Assembly: GCF_021375795.1 (NCBI RefSeq)
Contig: NZ_JAEIOI010000001.1
Span: forward strand, 248,001 to 312,000
From: Pseudomonas anguilliseptica
Lineage (GTDB): Bacteria > Pseudomonadota > Gammaproteobacteria > Pseudomonadales > Pseudomonadaceae
Direction: 5' to 3'
DNA: 64,000 bases
Position 1 is the first letter of the stretch. Every line of letters starts with the position of its first letter. The position numbers and the translations under genes were made by a program. This document shows, piece after piece, positions 26,120-34,578 of this stretch. Below the pieces are notes generated by a model. That model did not search any database. It had not been told where the DNA came from and saw nothing but the letters and a program-made list of their open reading frames with translations.

Positions 26120-26486
26120 GGTGCTTCCTCTGGACTCGGCCGAGTCTTCTTCTTGATAAGTGGTTGGCGTGGCCGCTCATTGGCCTCCAGCGGTGTTCAT
26201 CCTGCGGCTAGGAAAGTTCCATGCCGTTCATCGCTTTTGTGACATTACCGCGCCAGTACGCACAGCGCCCCCTCTGTTCAGATAGGTAGTTACAAGGTGT
26301 TGCAGGCTGTAATGGTGCGGGCTGCCTTGAAAACTCCCGTACAAGCCTCTGGAATCAGGGTTTTGCCAGTTACGGCCGCTTGAGTTGTTGTTATAAATTT
26401 TGTGCTGTTTTTTTGACGATTTTGGGGTTTCCGGCATTTTTCGGACGCGAGCAGAGGTGTGGCCTGCCTTGCGGTTGGTCATGTGC

Positions 26487-26502
26487 TTTGTTATAGATCA
26501 CA
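26487..26502. promoter_or_regulatory. Weak Vfr/CRP-like site
   Basis: TTTGT-TATAGA-TCACA: the right half and adjacent spacer match the CRP/Vfr pattern well (AGATCACA), the left half only 3 of 5. In P. aeruginosa Vfr is the CRP homologue. Suggestive only. Confidence 0.25.
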
Positions 26503-26515
26503 ATTCTTGCGTGTG

Positions 26516-26545
26516 CAGTGGGTAGTGGGTAGTGGGTAGTGATAG
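26516..26545. repeat. Tandem heptamer repeat
   Basis: GTGGGTA is repeated three times in direct succession (starting at 26518), with partial units on either side. It lies upstream of the regulatory operon in the divergent region. Heptamer repeats in promoters can vary in copy number by slippage. Confidence 0.8.
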
Positions 26546-26651
26546 TAAGAATGATTCGATAATCGAACAGGTGTGAGGCGCTGTAGTGGGGGGCTGCTGC
26601 ACGCGCTGTTCAGCTGGATTTGAGGGCAGTGTGATCAAAACTATAATAAAA

Positions 26652-27200
26652 ATGCGGGCACTGGCTCGTTCCATGGTCGGTGGCAGCAAGGGCTTGATTG
26701 CGGCCATCTCCGGGCCGTTCTGTCTGTTGTTACTGTTGTTGGCGTGGCCTTGCGTATCTCAGGCGGATGAAGTGATGGCGCAGGCGGCACCTGTGCTGTC
26801 CTTGCGTCTCGGCGAGCGGCTGATCGAGTTGGATCGTGTACAACTGGCGGCCTTGCCCCAGCATCGTGTGCAGACCAGTACAGCCTGGACCGATGGCAAG
26901 AAGGTCTTCGAAGGGCCGTTGATGCGTGATGTGCTGGCGTTGCTGGGGCTCTCGGCCACGAGCGTGCAAAGCGTCACCTTGCAGGCCTGGAACGATTACG
27001 AGGTCGAGGTTAATGCTGCCGACTACTACCAGTGGGATGTCGTGCTGGCTCACAGCATGGACGGTCAGGCTCTGACCCTGCGCGACCGTGGCCCGCTCTG
27101 GGTGGTGTACCCACGCGATGATTTTGCGCCATTACAGGACCCGCGTTTCGATCACCGCTGGGTCTGGATGTTGCGTACGATCATCGCCAAGCCCTTGTGA
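26652..27200 (+). CDS. Exported protein with molybdopterin-oxidoreductase-like domain
   Basis: A 182-residue protein with a signal peptide (hydrophobic FCLLLLLLAWPC, cleavage near SQA-DE) and a single domain resembling the sulfite-oxidase/YedY molybdopterin fold (FEGPLMRDVLALLGL, SVTLQAWNDYEVEVNAADYYQ, GPLWVVYPRDD). It contains no cysteine after the signal peptide, so the residue that ligates Mo in true enzymes is missing. It is also shorter than the enzymes. It may be a periplasmic ligand-binding or sensory subunit. It is first in an operon with a response regulator and histidine kinase. ATG 26652 is chosen; GTG 26631 is an alternative. Confidence 0.78.
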   Translation: MRALARSMVGGSKGLIAAISGPFCLLLLLLAWPCVSQADEVMAQAAPVLSLRLGERLIELDRVQLAALPQHRVQTSTAWTDGKKVFEGPLMRDVLALLGLSATSVQSVTLQAWNDYEVEVNAADYYQWDVVLAHSMDGQALTLRDRGPLWVVYPRDDFAPLQDPRFDHRWVWMLRTIIAKPL

Positions 27201-27215
27201 TGCATGGAGTCGTGT

Positions 27216-28250
27216 ATGTCGCCGTGCATCTTGTGCATCGAGGATGAGACCACCCTGCTGGCCGATGTTGCTGAGGAACTCACAGCAGCCGGTTACCGGG
27301 TGATCAGCGCCACATCGGCGGAGCAGGCGCTGGCATTGCTCGATGCCCAGCATCCTGACCTGATTCTCTGCGATGTGCTGCTGGGCACTGATGATGGTCG
27401 TGATGGCTACTTTATTCATCAACATATTCGCCAGCGGCGGCCTGATCTGAAGACCACGCCGTTTATCTTCCTGACGGCTCTGGGACACCGCAGCGCATTG
27501 CTGGAGGCCAAGCGCCAGGGCGTGGATGATTACCTGGTCAAGCCCATCGATTACGACATGCTGCTGGCCACCATCAGCTCGCGGCTGGCGCAGGTGGGGC
27601 GTTTGCATGACCCTGCTGCGCCCCGGCAGGGCTACTATTTCGAGCGTCTGAGCGAGGTGTTTGCCCAGTTACCTGGCGCTGTGCTGCTGTGTGACCGCGA
27701 TGGCCAGCTGCTGTACGCCAACCCCCAGGCCGAGCGCCTGGCGTGCGAGGAGCAGATATGGCAGCGCACAGCCCAGGGGCGAGTGCACTGGGCCGGTGTT
27801 GTGCCGGCCTCCCTGCAGGCGTTGCAGCAGATGATGCTGAACGTCAGCACCAGTGCTTCCGGTGAGCGGCGCATGCTCGCACTGGAGCGGCACATGGCCG
27901 ATAGCCCGGTGCTGGTCAGTCTGTTGTGCCTCGAACCTGAACCCGAGCAGAAGCTCCTGGCCTTATTCATCTGTTCGGCTCACAGCCGTGCCTTGCCGGA
28001 TCTGGATGCCTTGCGTCTGATGTTCTCCCTTACTCCCAGCGAGGCTCGCGTCGCGCTGTTGCTGGCCGAAGGGCGGCGGCGTGATGAAGTGGCGCGCGAG
28101 TTGGGGGTTTCCGCCAGTACCGTGGCCTTTCACTTACGCAATCTGTTCCTCAAGACCGGCGTTTCCCGGCAATCGGACCTGGTTGCCCTAGTGTTGGTGG
28201 CCGGCTGGTCTCTGCCTGGCCTCTGCGGCCCGGGGGACAGCTCGCAGTGA
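27216..28250 (+). CDS. REC-PAS-LuxR response regulator
   Basis: A 344-residue regulator. Receiver domain at residues 1-125 has the acidic pair in CIEDE, phospho-acceptor Asp in LILCDVLLG, a conserved T in FIFLTAL and K in YLVKPID. A PAS-like domain follows (about 140-235: VFAQLPGAVLLCDRDGQLLY). A LuxR-type helix-turn-helix ends the protein (LTPSEARVALLLAEG, LGVSASTVAFHLRNLFLKTG). ATG 27216 has GGAG at 27207-27210; the ATG at 27204 has no such site. Its stop overlaps the kinase start (GTGA). It probably regulates transcription together with the kinase. Position suggests the pilus operon as a target. Confidence 0.93.
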   Translation: MSPCILCIEDETTLLADVAEELTAAGYRVISATSAEQALALLDAQHPDLILCDVLLGTDDGRDGYFIHQHIRQRRPDLKTTPFIFLTALGHRSALLEAKRQGVDDYLVKPIDYDMLLATISSRLAQVGRLHDPAAPRQGYYFERLSEVFAQLPGAVLLCDRDGQLLYANPQAERLACEEQIWQRTAQGRVHWAGVVPASLQALQQMMLNVSTSASGERRMLALERHMADSPVLVSLLCLEPEPEQKLLALFICSAHSRALPDLDALRLMFSLTPSEARVALLLAEGRRRDEVARELGVSASTVAFHLRNLFLKTGVSRQSDLVALVLVAGWSLPGLCGPGDSSQ

Positions 28251-29578
28251 ACCTGGCCCGCCTGCGTTTGAGCAGCGTCGCGCTGGTCGCGGTGATGTTC
28301 TTCCTGTCGATGCTGGCCTATACCCTGTACAACCTGTATTCGCTGCAGTCGGCGTTGCGCCAGGATGTCGGTGAGAACATGGTCTGGGCCCTGAGCCAGG
28401 GCGTCTACCAGAGCGCTCGTCTGTCCCAGGTGGCCGCTCGGCAACCGCGTACGGCTGCTGATGATGCTGAACAGCAGATGCGTCAGAGCATTCTCACAGC
28501 CAACCTGTCGATGCTCGTCGAAGGCCCGCAACGGCGTTTTATGGAGCACAGCGAAGTACTGGCAGATATCAGCCGCGTGCTGGGCATGCTGGAGCAGCCG
28601 GTGGTGGACCATATCGGGTTGCAACAGCAGCTGCAGTTGATCGGCAACAAGGTGATGCTGGCCGAGCGCGAAAGCGAAGGGCGCGACCGCGACCGGCACC
28701 GGCAATTGGTGATGCAGGTGATCCTGACGGTGCTGGGCATTCTGCTCGCAGGTTCGATTCTCTGCGTACAGTTGTTGCGTAGCCTGAAGCAGGTTCGCGT
28801 GGCCAGCGAAGAGATCAGTCGTCAGCACGAACAGGCGCGCACGCTGCTCGATGCGCTGCAGCAGGAGCGTGCGGCGCGACTGCGCTACCGGGACTTCGTC
28901 TCACTGATGTCACACCAACTGCGTACCCCGCTGGCGGTGATCGATTCCAGTGCCCAGCGCCTGCTCAGGCAGAACCCAGATCAAGAGATCACCCAGCGCG
29001 TGCAACGCATGCGCACCTCGGTCAGCCAATTGAACGAGCTGATCAGCCGGGTGCTGGATGGCGTCCGCCAGGATGATGCAATGGAGAGCAGCACACGTGC
29101 CTCCTCATTGGAGCTGCTCGTGCATGATTGGCGCGATGTGTTAGCCGAGGCCATGGCTCGTCTGGATGAGATGCTCAGCGCGCGGCCCGTGCGGGTGGAC
29201 TGGCGTGAGGCGGGTGAGGGGCCGTTGCCGATCAGTTGCGATCGCCTGTGGTGCGTGGAAATTCTCTGCAACCTGCTGTCCAACGCCGATAAATACAGCC
29301 CGCCCGGCAGTCCTATCGAGCTGGCTGTGGAGCTGCGTGAGGAGCACCTGTACTGCAGCGTACGCGATTTTGGCCCCGGCCTGACCGATGACGACCGTGA
29401 ACGGGTATTCGAACGTTTCTACCGTGCGCAGGGCACACGCAGTATTGCCGGCACCGGTCTGGGCCTGTCGATTGCCCGCGCCCTGGCGCAATGGCATGGC
29501 GGCTCGTTAACCGTATGCAATGCTGAGGGTGGTGGAGCGCTATTTACCTTGGTGCTGCCACGCTCCGCTGAGCTCTAG
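28247..29578 (+). CDS. Membrane sensor histidine kinase
   Basis: A 443-residue kinase. Helix 1 is at about 11-30, a periplasmic domain of about 130 residues follows, then helix 2 at about 155-178 and a coiled linker. The dimerisation/phospho-acceptor region contains the H box SLMSHQLRTPLAVIDSSAQ (about 220-240). The ATP-binding domain has an N box (CNLLSNADKYSPPGSP), G1 (DFGPGLTDDD), F box (VFERFYRA) and G2 (GTGLGLSIARAL). Start is GTG, overlapping the regulator's stop. The periplasmic domain could be the partner of the molybdopterin-like exported protein encoded first in the operon. Confidence 0.94.
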   Translation: MNLARLRLSSVALVAVMFFLSMLAYTLYNLYSLQSALRQDVGENMVWALSQGVYQSARLSQVAARQPRTAADDAEQQMRQSILTANLSMLVEGPQRRFMEHSEVLADISRVLGMLEQPVVDHIGLQQQLQLIGNKVMLAERESEGRDRDRHRQLVMQVILTVLGILLAGSILCVQLLRSLKQVRVASEEISRQHEQARTLLDALQQERAARLRYRDFVSLMSHQLRTPLAVIDSSAQRLLRQNPDQEITQRVQRMRTSVSQLNELISRVLDGVRQDDAMESSTRASSLELLVHDWRDVLAEAMARLDEMLSARPVRVDWREAGEGPLPISCDRLWCVEILCNLLSNADKYSPPGSPIELAVELREEHLYCSVRDFGPGLTDDDRERVFERFYRAQGTRSIAGTGLGLSIARALAQWHGGSLTVCNAEGGGALFTLVLPRSAEL

Positions 29579-29597
29579 ACGCCATTGCCACTGCCGC

Positions 29598-30218
29598 TCA
29601 ATTGATTGTGCGGGTGTATGCCGTCTGCCCCTGATTCAGGGTCCATTCCAGCACGTCGCGAGCCAACTGGTCGCCGGCCTGGCCGAAGGCATTGACCACT
29701 GCGGGTAACGAGGTGTCGCTGGCTGTCTGGCTGACTTCGAAGCGCCGGCTGGCGAGGATGCGCAGGCTGCCACTCTCGACCAGGCGCGCCTCGAACAGGA
29801 TACGCGCGGCTGGGCGGCCGTTCTGGTATTCGCTGTGGAAGGCGCGCAGGTCACCGTCCAGTTCGAGGTCGGCCTGCAGGCGGCTGTCATCACTGCTGAC
29901 GGCTTTGAGCCGGCCGTCGTCGAGGAAGGCGTCGATCAGTCGGTCGCGCAGCAGCAGCGGTGCACGGTCGCTCCAGCGTACGCCCTGGTAGGCACTGATC
30001 TGGTCGCCTGGCGGTAGTACGGCAATCCGTGTGCTATCGAGCAACTGGCTGCTGTAGGGCTTGTTCACGCGCAAGGCCCAATTGGCGCTGACGTTGTGGC
30101 TGGGCAGGCTGCTGGCCGGCAGGCGGTAGATGCTCAGCACCTGGCTTTTCGGCAAGATCGAGCAGGCGCTCAGGCTGCCGATCAGCAGCAGGGTGGCGAG
30201 CAGGCGTAGTCGGCTCAT
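29598..30218 (-). CDS. PqiC-type ABC transport auxiliary lipoprotein
   Basis: A 206-residue lipoprotein with lipobox LSAC (Cys19) and the ABC-transport auxiliary (DUF330/PqiC) pattern: LSIYRLPAS, then RIAVLPPGDQISAYQGVRWSDRAP and LLLRDRLIDAFLDDGRLKAV. Such proteins are outer-membrane partners of MCE lipid transport systems. It is last in a four-gene operon and overlaps the MCE gene by 4 bp. It ends 19 bp from the end of the convergent kinase gene. Confidence 0.88.
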   Translation of the reverse strand: MSRLRLLATLLLIGSLSACSILPKSQVLSIYRLPASSLPSHNVSANWALRVNKPYSSQLLDSTRIAVLPPGDQISAYQGVRWSDRAPLLLRDRLIDAFLDDGRLKAVSSDDSRLQADLELDGDLRAFHSEYQNGRPAARILFEARLVESGSLRILASRRFEVSQTASDTSLPAVVNAFGQAGDQLARDVLEWTLNQGQTAYTRTIN

Positions 30219-31132
30219 GGCTGGAACTCCTTGATGGTATCGCTGCGCAGCAGGTAGCCGGTCGGGTCTTCTTCCAGGCGGCGGGCGAAGGAGCGCAGGG
30301 CGCTGAGGGTTTCGCGCAGTTCGACAATGGTCGGGCCCAGTTCGCCGAGGCCTTGCATGCCGTTGTTGAGGGTACTGTGGTTATCCGCTAACAAGCGTTC
30401 GACGCTGTTGCTGCTGCGCTCCAGCGAGGCCATCAGGCGGCTGGCGCTGTCCACCGCTTCACGGCCTGGCCCGCCGAGCAGTTGGTTGGCGTTGCGCATC
30501 AGGTCGGCGGCTTCCTGGCTGGCGCTGGTCATCTGTTGCAGGGCTTGGCGCAGCTCGTCGCGCTGTTCGGCGACGCTGGCACTGGTCTGCTCGATGTTGT
30601 CCAGGGTGCGTGAAATACGCCCGATGTTTTCTCGAGAAAACAGTAAGTTGGCGCGGTTGAGTAGGCGGGTGACGCTGACCACCAAGTCTTCACCGTTGGA
30701 CATCAGGCGGGTAAGAGGAGAGGGATCGGCGATGATTTCCGCCCGCTGGTCGTCCTTGCCTACCAATGCCGGGCTTTCCGGGGTGCCGCTGTGCAACTGG
30801 ATCAATGAGGCACCGGTGATCCCGGTGATCGACAGGCGAGCGCGGGTGTCTTCTTTGATCGGTGTGCTGGCGCTGACGCGGATGTGCGCGCGCACCTTGC
30901 GCGGATCGTTCGGGTCGAGGCGCAGGCTGATCACGTCGCCGACCTTGATGCCGCTGTATTGCACCGCGCTGCCGGCCGACAGACCACTGACCGCTTCGTT
31001 GAAGATCACGTCAAAGTCGTGGGTTTCCTGGTCCGAGCTGGCTTTGCTCAGCCACAGGGCAAAGCCCAGGGCTGCGCTGACCATCAGCACGGTGAACAGG
31101 CCAATCAATACGTGGTGGGCACGCGGTTCCAT
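30215..31132 (-). CDS. MCE/MlaD-type lipid transport protein
   Basis: A 305-residue protein starting MEPRAHHVLIGLFTVLMVSA: one N-terminal membrane helix followed by an MCE domain (about 40-120; SGLSAGSAVQYSGIKVGDVI) and a long helical C-terminal region. MCE proteins form periplasmic hexamers that bind phospholipids between membranes. The open frame extends to 31210, but ATG 31132 overlaps the stop of the ATPase gene by one base and gives the family N-terminus. The system lacks a separate MlaC shuttle gene here. Confidence 0.92.
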   Translation of the reverse strand: MEPRAHHVLIGLFTVLMVSAALGFALWLSKASSDQETHDFDVIFNEAVSGLSAGSAVQYSGIKVGDVISLRLDPNDPRKVRAHIRVSASTPIKEDTRARLSITGITGASLIQLHSGTPESPALVGKDDQRAEIIADPSPLTRLMSNGEDLVVSVTRLLNRANLLFSRENIGRISRTLDNIEQTSASVAEQRDELRQALQQMTSASQEAADLMRNANQLLGGPGREAVDSASRLMASLERSSNSVERLLADNHSTLNNGMQGLGELGPTIVELRETLSALRSFARRLEEDPTGYLLRSDTIKEFQP

Positions 31133-31920
31133 CAGTGGCTCCCTGGCGCGCCGTTGGCGGCCTGTTCGGCTGCGCGTCCGCGCGGGCCGTGAAAATACTC
31201 GTGAATCCAAGGGTTTTCGGTGGCTGCCACTACGTCCAGGCGGTCAGCCACCAGCACGCGTTTTTCCGCCAGCACCGCCACCCGGTCGCAGATGGTGTAG
31301 AGCGTATCCAGGTCATGGGTGACCAGAAATACACTGAGGCCGAGGGCGTCGCGCAGGGTCAGGATCAATTGGTCAAAGGCCGCCGCGCCAATTGGGTCGA
31401 GCCCGGCGGTGGGTTCGTCGAGAAACAGAATGTCCGGCTCCAGGGCCAGCGCGCGGGCCAGTGCCGCGCGCTTGATCATGCCGCCGGACAGCTCAGTCGG
31501 GTACTTGTCGCCGGCTCCGCGCGGCAGGCCGACCAGCGCCAGCTTGACCTGGGCCAGGCGCTCGGCGGCGGCGGGGGTCAGGCCGGCATGTTCGATCAGC
31601 GGCAGGGCGGTGTTCTCGGTCACCGTCAGCGAGGAAAACAGCGCCCCGCGCTGGTAGAGCACACCGAAACGCCGTTCGAGCTGCGAGCGGCGCTGTGGCG
31701 GCAGGGCCAGCAGTTCTTCACCAAAGACCCGCACGGTGCCGGCGTTGGCCTGGCGCAGGCCGAGAATGCAGCGCAGCAGAACCGACTTGCCGGTGCCCGA
31801 ACCGCCGACCACGCCGAGTACCTCGCCGCGATACAGGTCCAGGGCCAGGTCCTGGTGCACGGTTTGCGTGCCGAAACGGTTGACCAGGCCGCGTACTTCG
31901 ATAATCGCTTCGCCCATCAC
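31132..31920 (-). CDS. MlaF-type ABC transporter ATP-binding protein
   Basis: A 262-residue ABC ATPase: Walker A GGSGTGKSVLL, Q loop in LYQRGALFSS, signature LSGGMIKRAALARAL, Walker B ILFLDEPTAGLDP, and switch His in LVTHDLDTL. The LSGGM and TAGLDPIGAAAFDQLI features are those of MlaF/Mkl-type ATPases for lipid transport. It overlaps the permease gene by 4 bp and the MCE gene by 1 bp. It should energise phospholipid movement between inner and outer membranes. Confidence 0.94.
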   Translation of the reverse strand: MMGEAIIEVRGLVNRFGTQTVHQDLALDLYRGEVLGVVGGSGTGKSVLLRCILGLRQANAGTVRVFGEELLALPPQRRSQLERRFGVLYQRGALFSSLTVTENTALPLIEHAGLTPAAAERLAQVKLALVGLPRGAGDKYPTELSGGMIKRAALARALALEPDILFLDEPTAGLDPIGAAAFDQLILTLRDALGLSVFLVTHDLDTLYTICDRVAVLAEKRVLVADRLDVVAATENPWIHEYFHGPRGRAAEQAANGAPGSH

Positions 31921-33062
31921 CAGCCCATCTCCATCAGAAACAGCGCGGCCAGGGCATCTAGCACGATCACCACGAAAATTGATTGCACCACTGCCGAGGT
32001 GGTGCGCTCGCCCACCGACTGCGCGCTGCCGGTGACCTTGAAGCCTTCCAGGCAGCCGATCACCGCGATCAGGAAGGCAAACAGCGGGGCTTTGGCGATG
32101 CCGACCAGAAAGTGCTTGAGGGCGATATTCTCCTGCAGCATGGCCAGGTACATGGCCGGCGAAATATCCAGGCTCAGGGCGCAGACCACCGCACCGCCGA
32201 GGATGCCGCTGAGCATGGCGATAAAAGTGAGGATCGGCAGGGCGATCAGCAGGGCGAACACCCGTGGTAATACCAAGAGCTCCAGAGGGCTCAGGCCCAG
32301 GGTGCGGATGGCGTCGATTTCCTCGTTTGCCTTCATCGAGCCGATCTGCGCGGTAAAGGCGCTGGCGGTACGGCCGGCGATCAGAATGGCGGTGAGCAGC
32401 ACGCCAAACTCACGCAGGAAGGAGAACGCCACCAGATCGACGGTGTAGATGCTCGCGCCGAAATCGGCGAGCACCGTGGCGCCGAGGAAGGCCACCACCG
32501 CGCCCACCAGAAAGGTCAACAGGGCGACGATAGGCACGGCATTCAGGCCGCTCTGTTGCAGGTGCGCCACCAGCGAGGTGATGCACCAGCGTCCGGGGCG
32601 CAGGATGATGGCGAACATTGCCGCCAGCGTCATGCCGATAAAGCCGAGCAGGGCGATGCCCTGTTGCCAGAGCTCGTCAACGGCCTGACCGATCTGTCCG
32701 AAGAATTCACGCCAGGCCGGGGGGCGTCTGCTGGGTTGCGCATCGCCGGCTTCGGCAATCGCCGTGCCTACGGTTTGTAACAGGGCGCGGCGTTCGCTGG
32801 GCAGCCCCGGTGCATCCTGAGCCAGTTGTGCCAGGCGCTGACTGCCAAGCAACTCCACCAGCAAGGCGGCCCCGGCGGTATCCAGCGCGGCGAGGCTTTG
32901 CAGGTCGACGCGGGCGCTGCTCGGTAGCGTGCCGCGCAGTTGCAGAACCTGCGCCTCCAGGCTGGCGTAGTGAGCCAGTGTCCAGTCACCGCCAATACGC
33001 ACCCCAGAAGGCGCATCCGTGCGGCTGGACTCAAGCGGCGTGATAAAGGGTGCTGTGCTCAT
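31917..33062 (-). CDS. MlaE-type permease with N-terminal STAS domain
   Basis: A 381-residue protein. The first 120 residues resemble a STAS domain (RIGGDWTLAHYASLEAQV, SLAALDTAGAALLVELLG). The remainder is an MlaE permease with about five or six helices and the family signatures FAIILRPGRW and ASAFTAQIGSMKANEEIDAI, plus a LRTLGLSP-like segment. In other systems the STAS component MlaB is a separate protein; here it is fused. It is first in the four-gene operon, an order also found in P. aeruginosa. Confidence 0.93.
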   Translation of the reverse strand: MSTAPFITPLESSRTDAPSGVRIGGDWTLAHYASLEAQVLQLRGTLPSSARVDLQSLAALDTAGAALLVELLGSQRLAQLAQDAPGLPSERRALLQTVGTAIAEAGDAQPSRRPPAWREFFGQIGQAVDELWQQGIALLGFIGMTLAAMFAIILRPGRWCITSLVAHLQQSGLNAVPIVALLTFLVGAVVAFLGATVLADFGASIYTVDLVAFSFLREFGVLLTAILIAGRTASAFTAQIGSMKANEEIDAIRTLGLSPLELLVLPRVFALLIALPILTFIAMLSGILGGAVVCALSLDISPAMYLAMLQENIALKHFLVGIAKAPLFAFLIAVIGCLEGFKVTGSAQSVGERTTSAVVQSIFVVIVLDALAALFLMEMGW

Positions 33063-33115
33063 GGGCCACAGCTTACCCCTGTCGTTACGCTCACGCCCAG
33101 TGCCAAGGTGCAGGC

Positions 33116-34042
33116 TTAACCGTCAGCAGTGATTTCAGCGATCAGTTCGCGCAGGGCTGCTTCGGCGTCCTCGTTGGCCACCTGGCAGGTGCCGGCATTG
33201 GCGTGGCCGCCGCCGTTGTAGCTCAGGCACAGTTCGCCAACATTGGTCTGCGAGCTACGGTCGATGATCGATTTGCCGATGGCGAACACGGTGTTCTGCT
33301 GTTTCACGCCCCACATCACGTGGATGGAGATGTTGCACTGCGGGTACAGGGCATAGATGACGAAGCGGTTGACCGCGTAAATCGTCTCCTCGTTGCGCAA
33401 ATCCAGCACCACCAGGTTGTGGTAGATCGTGGCGCAGCGCTGGATCTGTGCCTTGGCTTCGCGCTGGTGGTCCAGGTACAGCGATACGCGCTCATCGACA
33501 TCGGGCAGTTCAAGGATTTCATCGATGCCGTGGGTCTGGCAGAAGTCGATCAACTGCATCATCAACTGGTAGTTGGAGATGCGGAAATCTCGGAAGCGGC
33601 CAAGGCCGGTGCGTGCATCCATGATAAAGCTCAGCAGTTCCCAGCCCTGCGGGTCGAGGATGTCGTCGCGGTTGAATTGGGCGGCGTCGGCCTTGTCCAC
33701 GGCCGCCATCATTTCGTCCCAGTCGCGCGGGAAGGCGTCGTGGCCGCCGTAGTGTTGCCACACCACACGCGCTGCCGAGGGTGCAGTGGCGTCGATCAGA
33801 TGGTTGCTCGCCGGCTGGTTGCGGATGGTTTCGCTCAAGTGGTGATCGAAGGCCAGGTAGCAACCGGGTACGTAGGGCAGGTTGGTGGTGATGTCGTTGC
33901 TGGTGATGGCGACTTTGCCGTCCTGCATGTCTTTGGGATGGACGAAGAGGATGTCGTCGATCAGCTTGAGGTGTTTGAGCAGGGCGGCGCACACCAGGCC
34001 GTCAAAATCACTGCGGGTGACCAAGCGATAGGAACTGGACAT
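33116..34042 (-). CDS. DHH-family phosphoesterase
   Basis: A 308-residue protein with the DHH superfamily metal motifs: SDFDG near residue 11, the DHH triad in LAFDHHLSE (about residue 67), AVDKADAAQF, and the C-terminal DHHA1 nucleotide-binding motif GGGHANAG (about residue 278). Family members hydrolyse short phosphodiesters or polyphosphate. The substrate here is unknown; it has been annotated as exopolyphosphatase-like in pseudomonads. It stands alone, with GGAG 9 bp upstream of the ATG. Confidence 0.88.
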   Translation of the reverse strand: MSSSYRLVTRSDFDGLVCAALLKHLKLIDDILFVHPKDMQDGKVAITSNDITTNLPYVPGCYLAFDHHLSETIRNQPASNHLIDATAPSAARVVWQHYGGHDAFPRDWDEMMAAVDKADAAQFNRDDILDPQGWELLSFIMDARTGLGRFRDFRISNYQLMMQLIDFCQTHGIDEILELPDVDERVSLYLDHQREAKAQIQRCATIYHNLVVLDLRNEETIYAVNRFVIYALYPQCNISIHVMWGVKQQNTVFAIGKSIIDRSSQTNVGELCLSYNGGGHANAGTCQVANEDAEAALRELIAEITADG

Positions 34043-34230
34043 AGAGCATCTCCGGAGCAGGCAAGCGACGTTAGGAACGTACAGGCCCTCTTCAAGGTAG
34101 CACGCGCTTTGCCCCTCAGCTCGGCGGTTGTCGCTGCGTTTCCAGGCAGCTGAAGGTCGACTTCAGGACAGTCTCGAAGAGGCCATGGCCCTAGGCTGCG
34201 GCTGTTGTTCTACCGATCTCAGGAGCCACC

Positions 34231-34572
34231 ATGTCGCCGATTACCGTACTGCGTGATACCCATCCGATTCCGCTGCTGGATGCCTGCAAGTGGACGCGCA
34301 TTGCTGGGGAACCGCACACCGTCAATCTGAATGCCTACACCTCGGCCGATGGCAGCAAGATCATGGGCACCTGGATCTGCACGCCCGGCAAATGGCAGGT
34401 GGCCTATGAAAAGTGGGAGTACTGCCACTTCCAGGAGGGCTACTGCATCATCACCCCGGAAGGCCAGGCGCCGATTCACCTGCGGGCCGGCGATATTTTT
34501 ATCGTCGAACCGGGCATGAAAGGCACCTGGGAGGTGGTGGAAACCGTGCGCAAGTACTTTGTATTTGCCTGA
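34231..34572 (+). CDS. Cupin-domain protein (DUF861 type)
   Basis: A 113-residue single-domain cupin. The pattern is WICTPGKWQVAYEKWEYCHF followed by QEGYCIITPEGQAPIHLRAG and DIFIVEPGMKGTWEVVETV, matching the small (S)-ureidoglycine aminohydrolase-like cupins (DUF861). Only some of the usual metal-binding His/Glu residues are visible. Substrate unknown. It is preceded by AGGAG and faces the lipoprotein gene downstream, with 6 bp between stops. Confidence 0.85.
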   Translation: MSPITVLRDTHPIPLLDACKWTRIAGEPHTVNLNAYTSADGSKIMGTWICTPGKWQVAYEKWEYCHFQEGYCIITPEGQAPIHLRAGDIFIVEPGMKGTWEVVETVRKYFVFA

Positions 34573-34578
34573 GCCCAT

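Larger units (their letters stand above)
26120..26651. promoter_or_regulatory. Divergent regulatory region of the Tad operon
   Basis: About 530 bp separate the divergent flp and 26652 genes. No open frame here has both a ribosome binding site and recognisable protein features. The part from about 26380 to 26650 is AT-richer than its surroundings and contains runs of T. It includes a heptamer tandem repeat and a CRP/Vfr-like half-site, listed separately. Promoters for both operons should lie here, but I cannot place a sigma70 or sigma54 promoter with confidence. Confidence 0.6.

Noticed and set aside
26236-26262. Sigma54-like sequence (TGGCGCGGTAATGTCA) on the minus strand upstream of flp
   Set aside because: The GC of the -12 element is not preserved (GT in place), so it does not meet the consensus.
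26228-26482. 84-codon minus-strand frame in the divergent control region
   Set aside because: Unusual composition (Ser, Lys and Asn rich) for this genome, no ribosome binding site and no motif; region better explained as regulatory.
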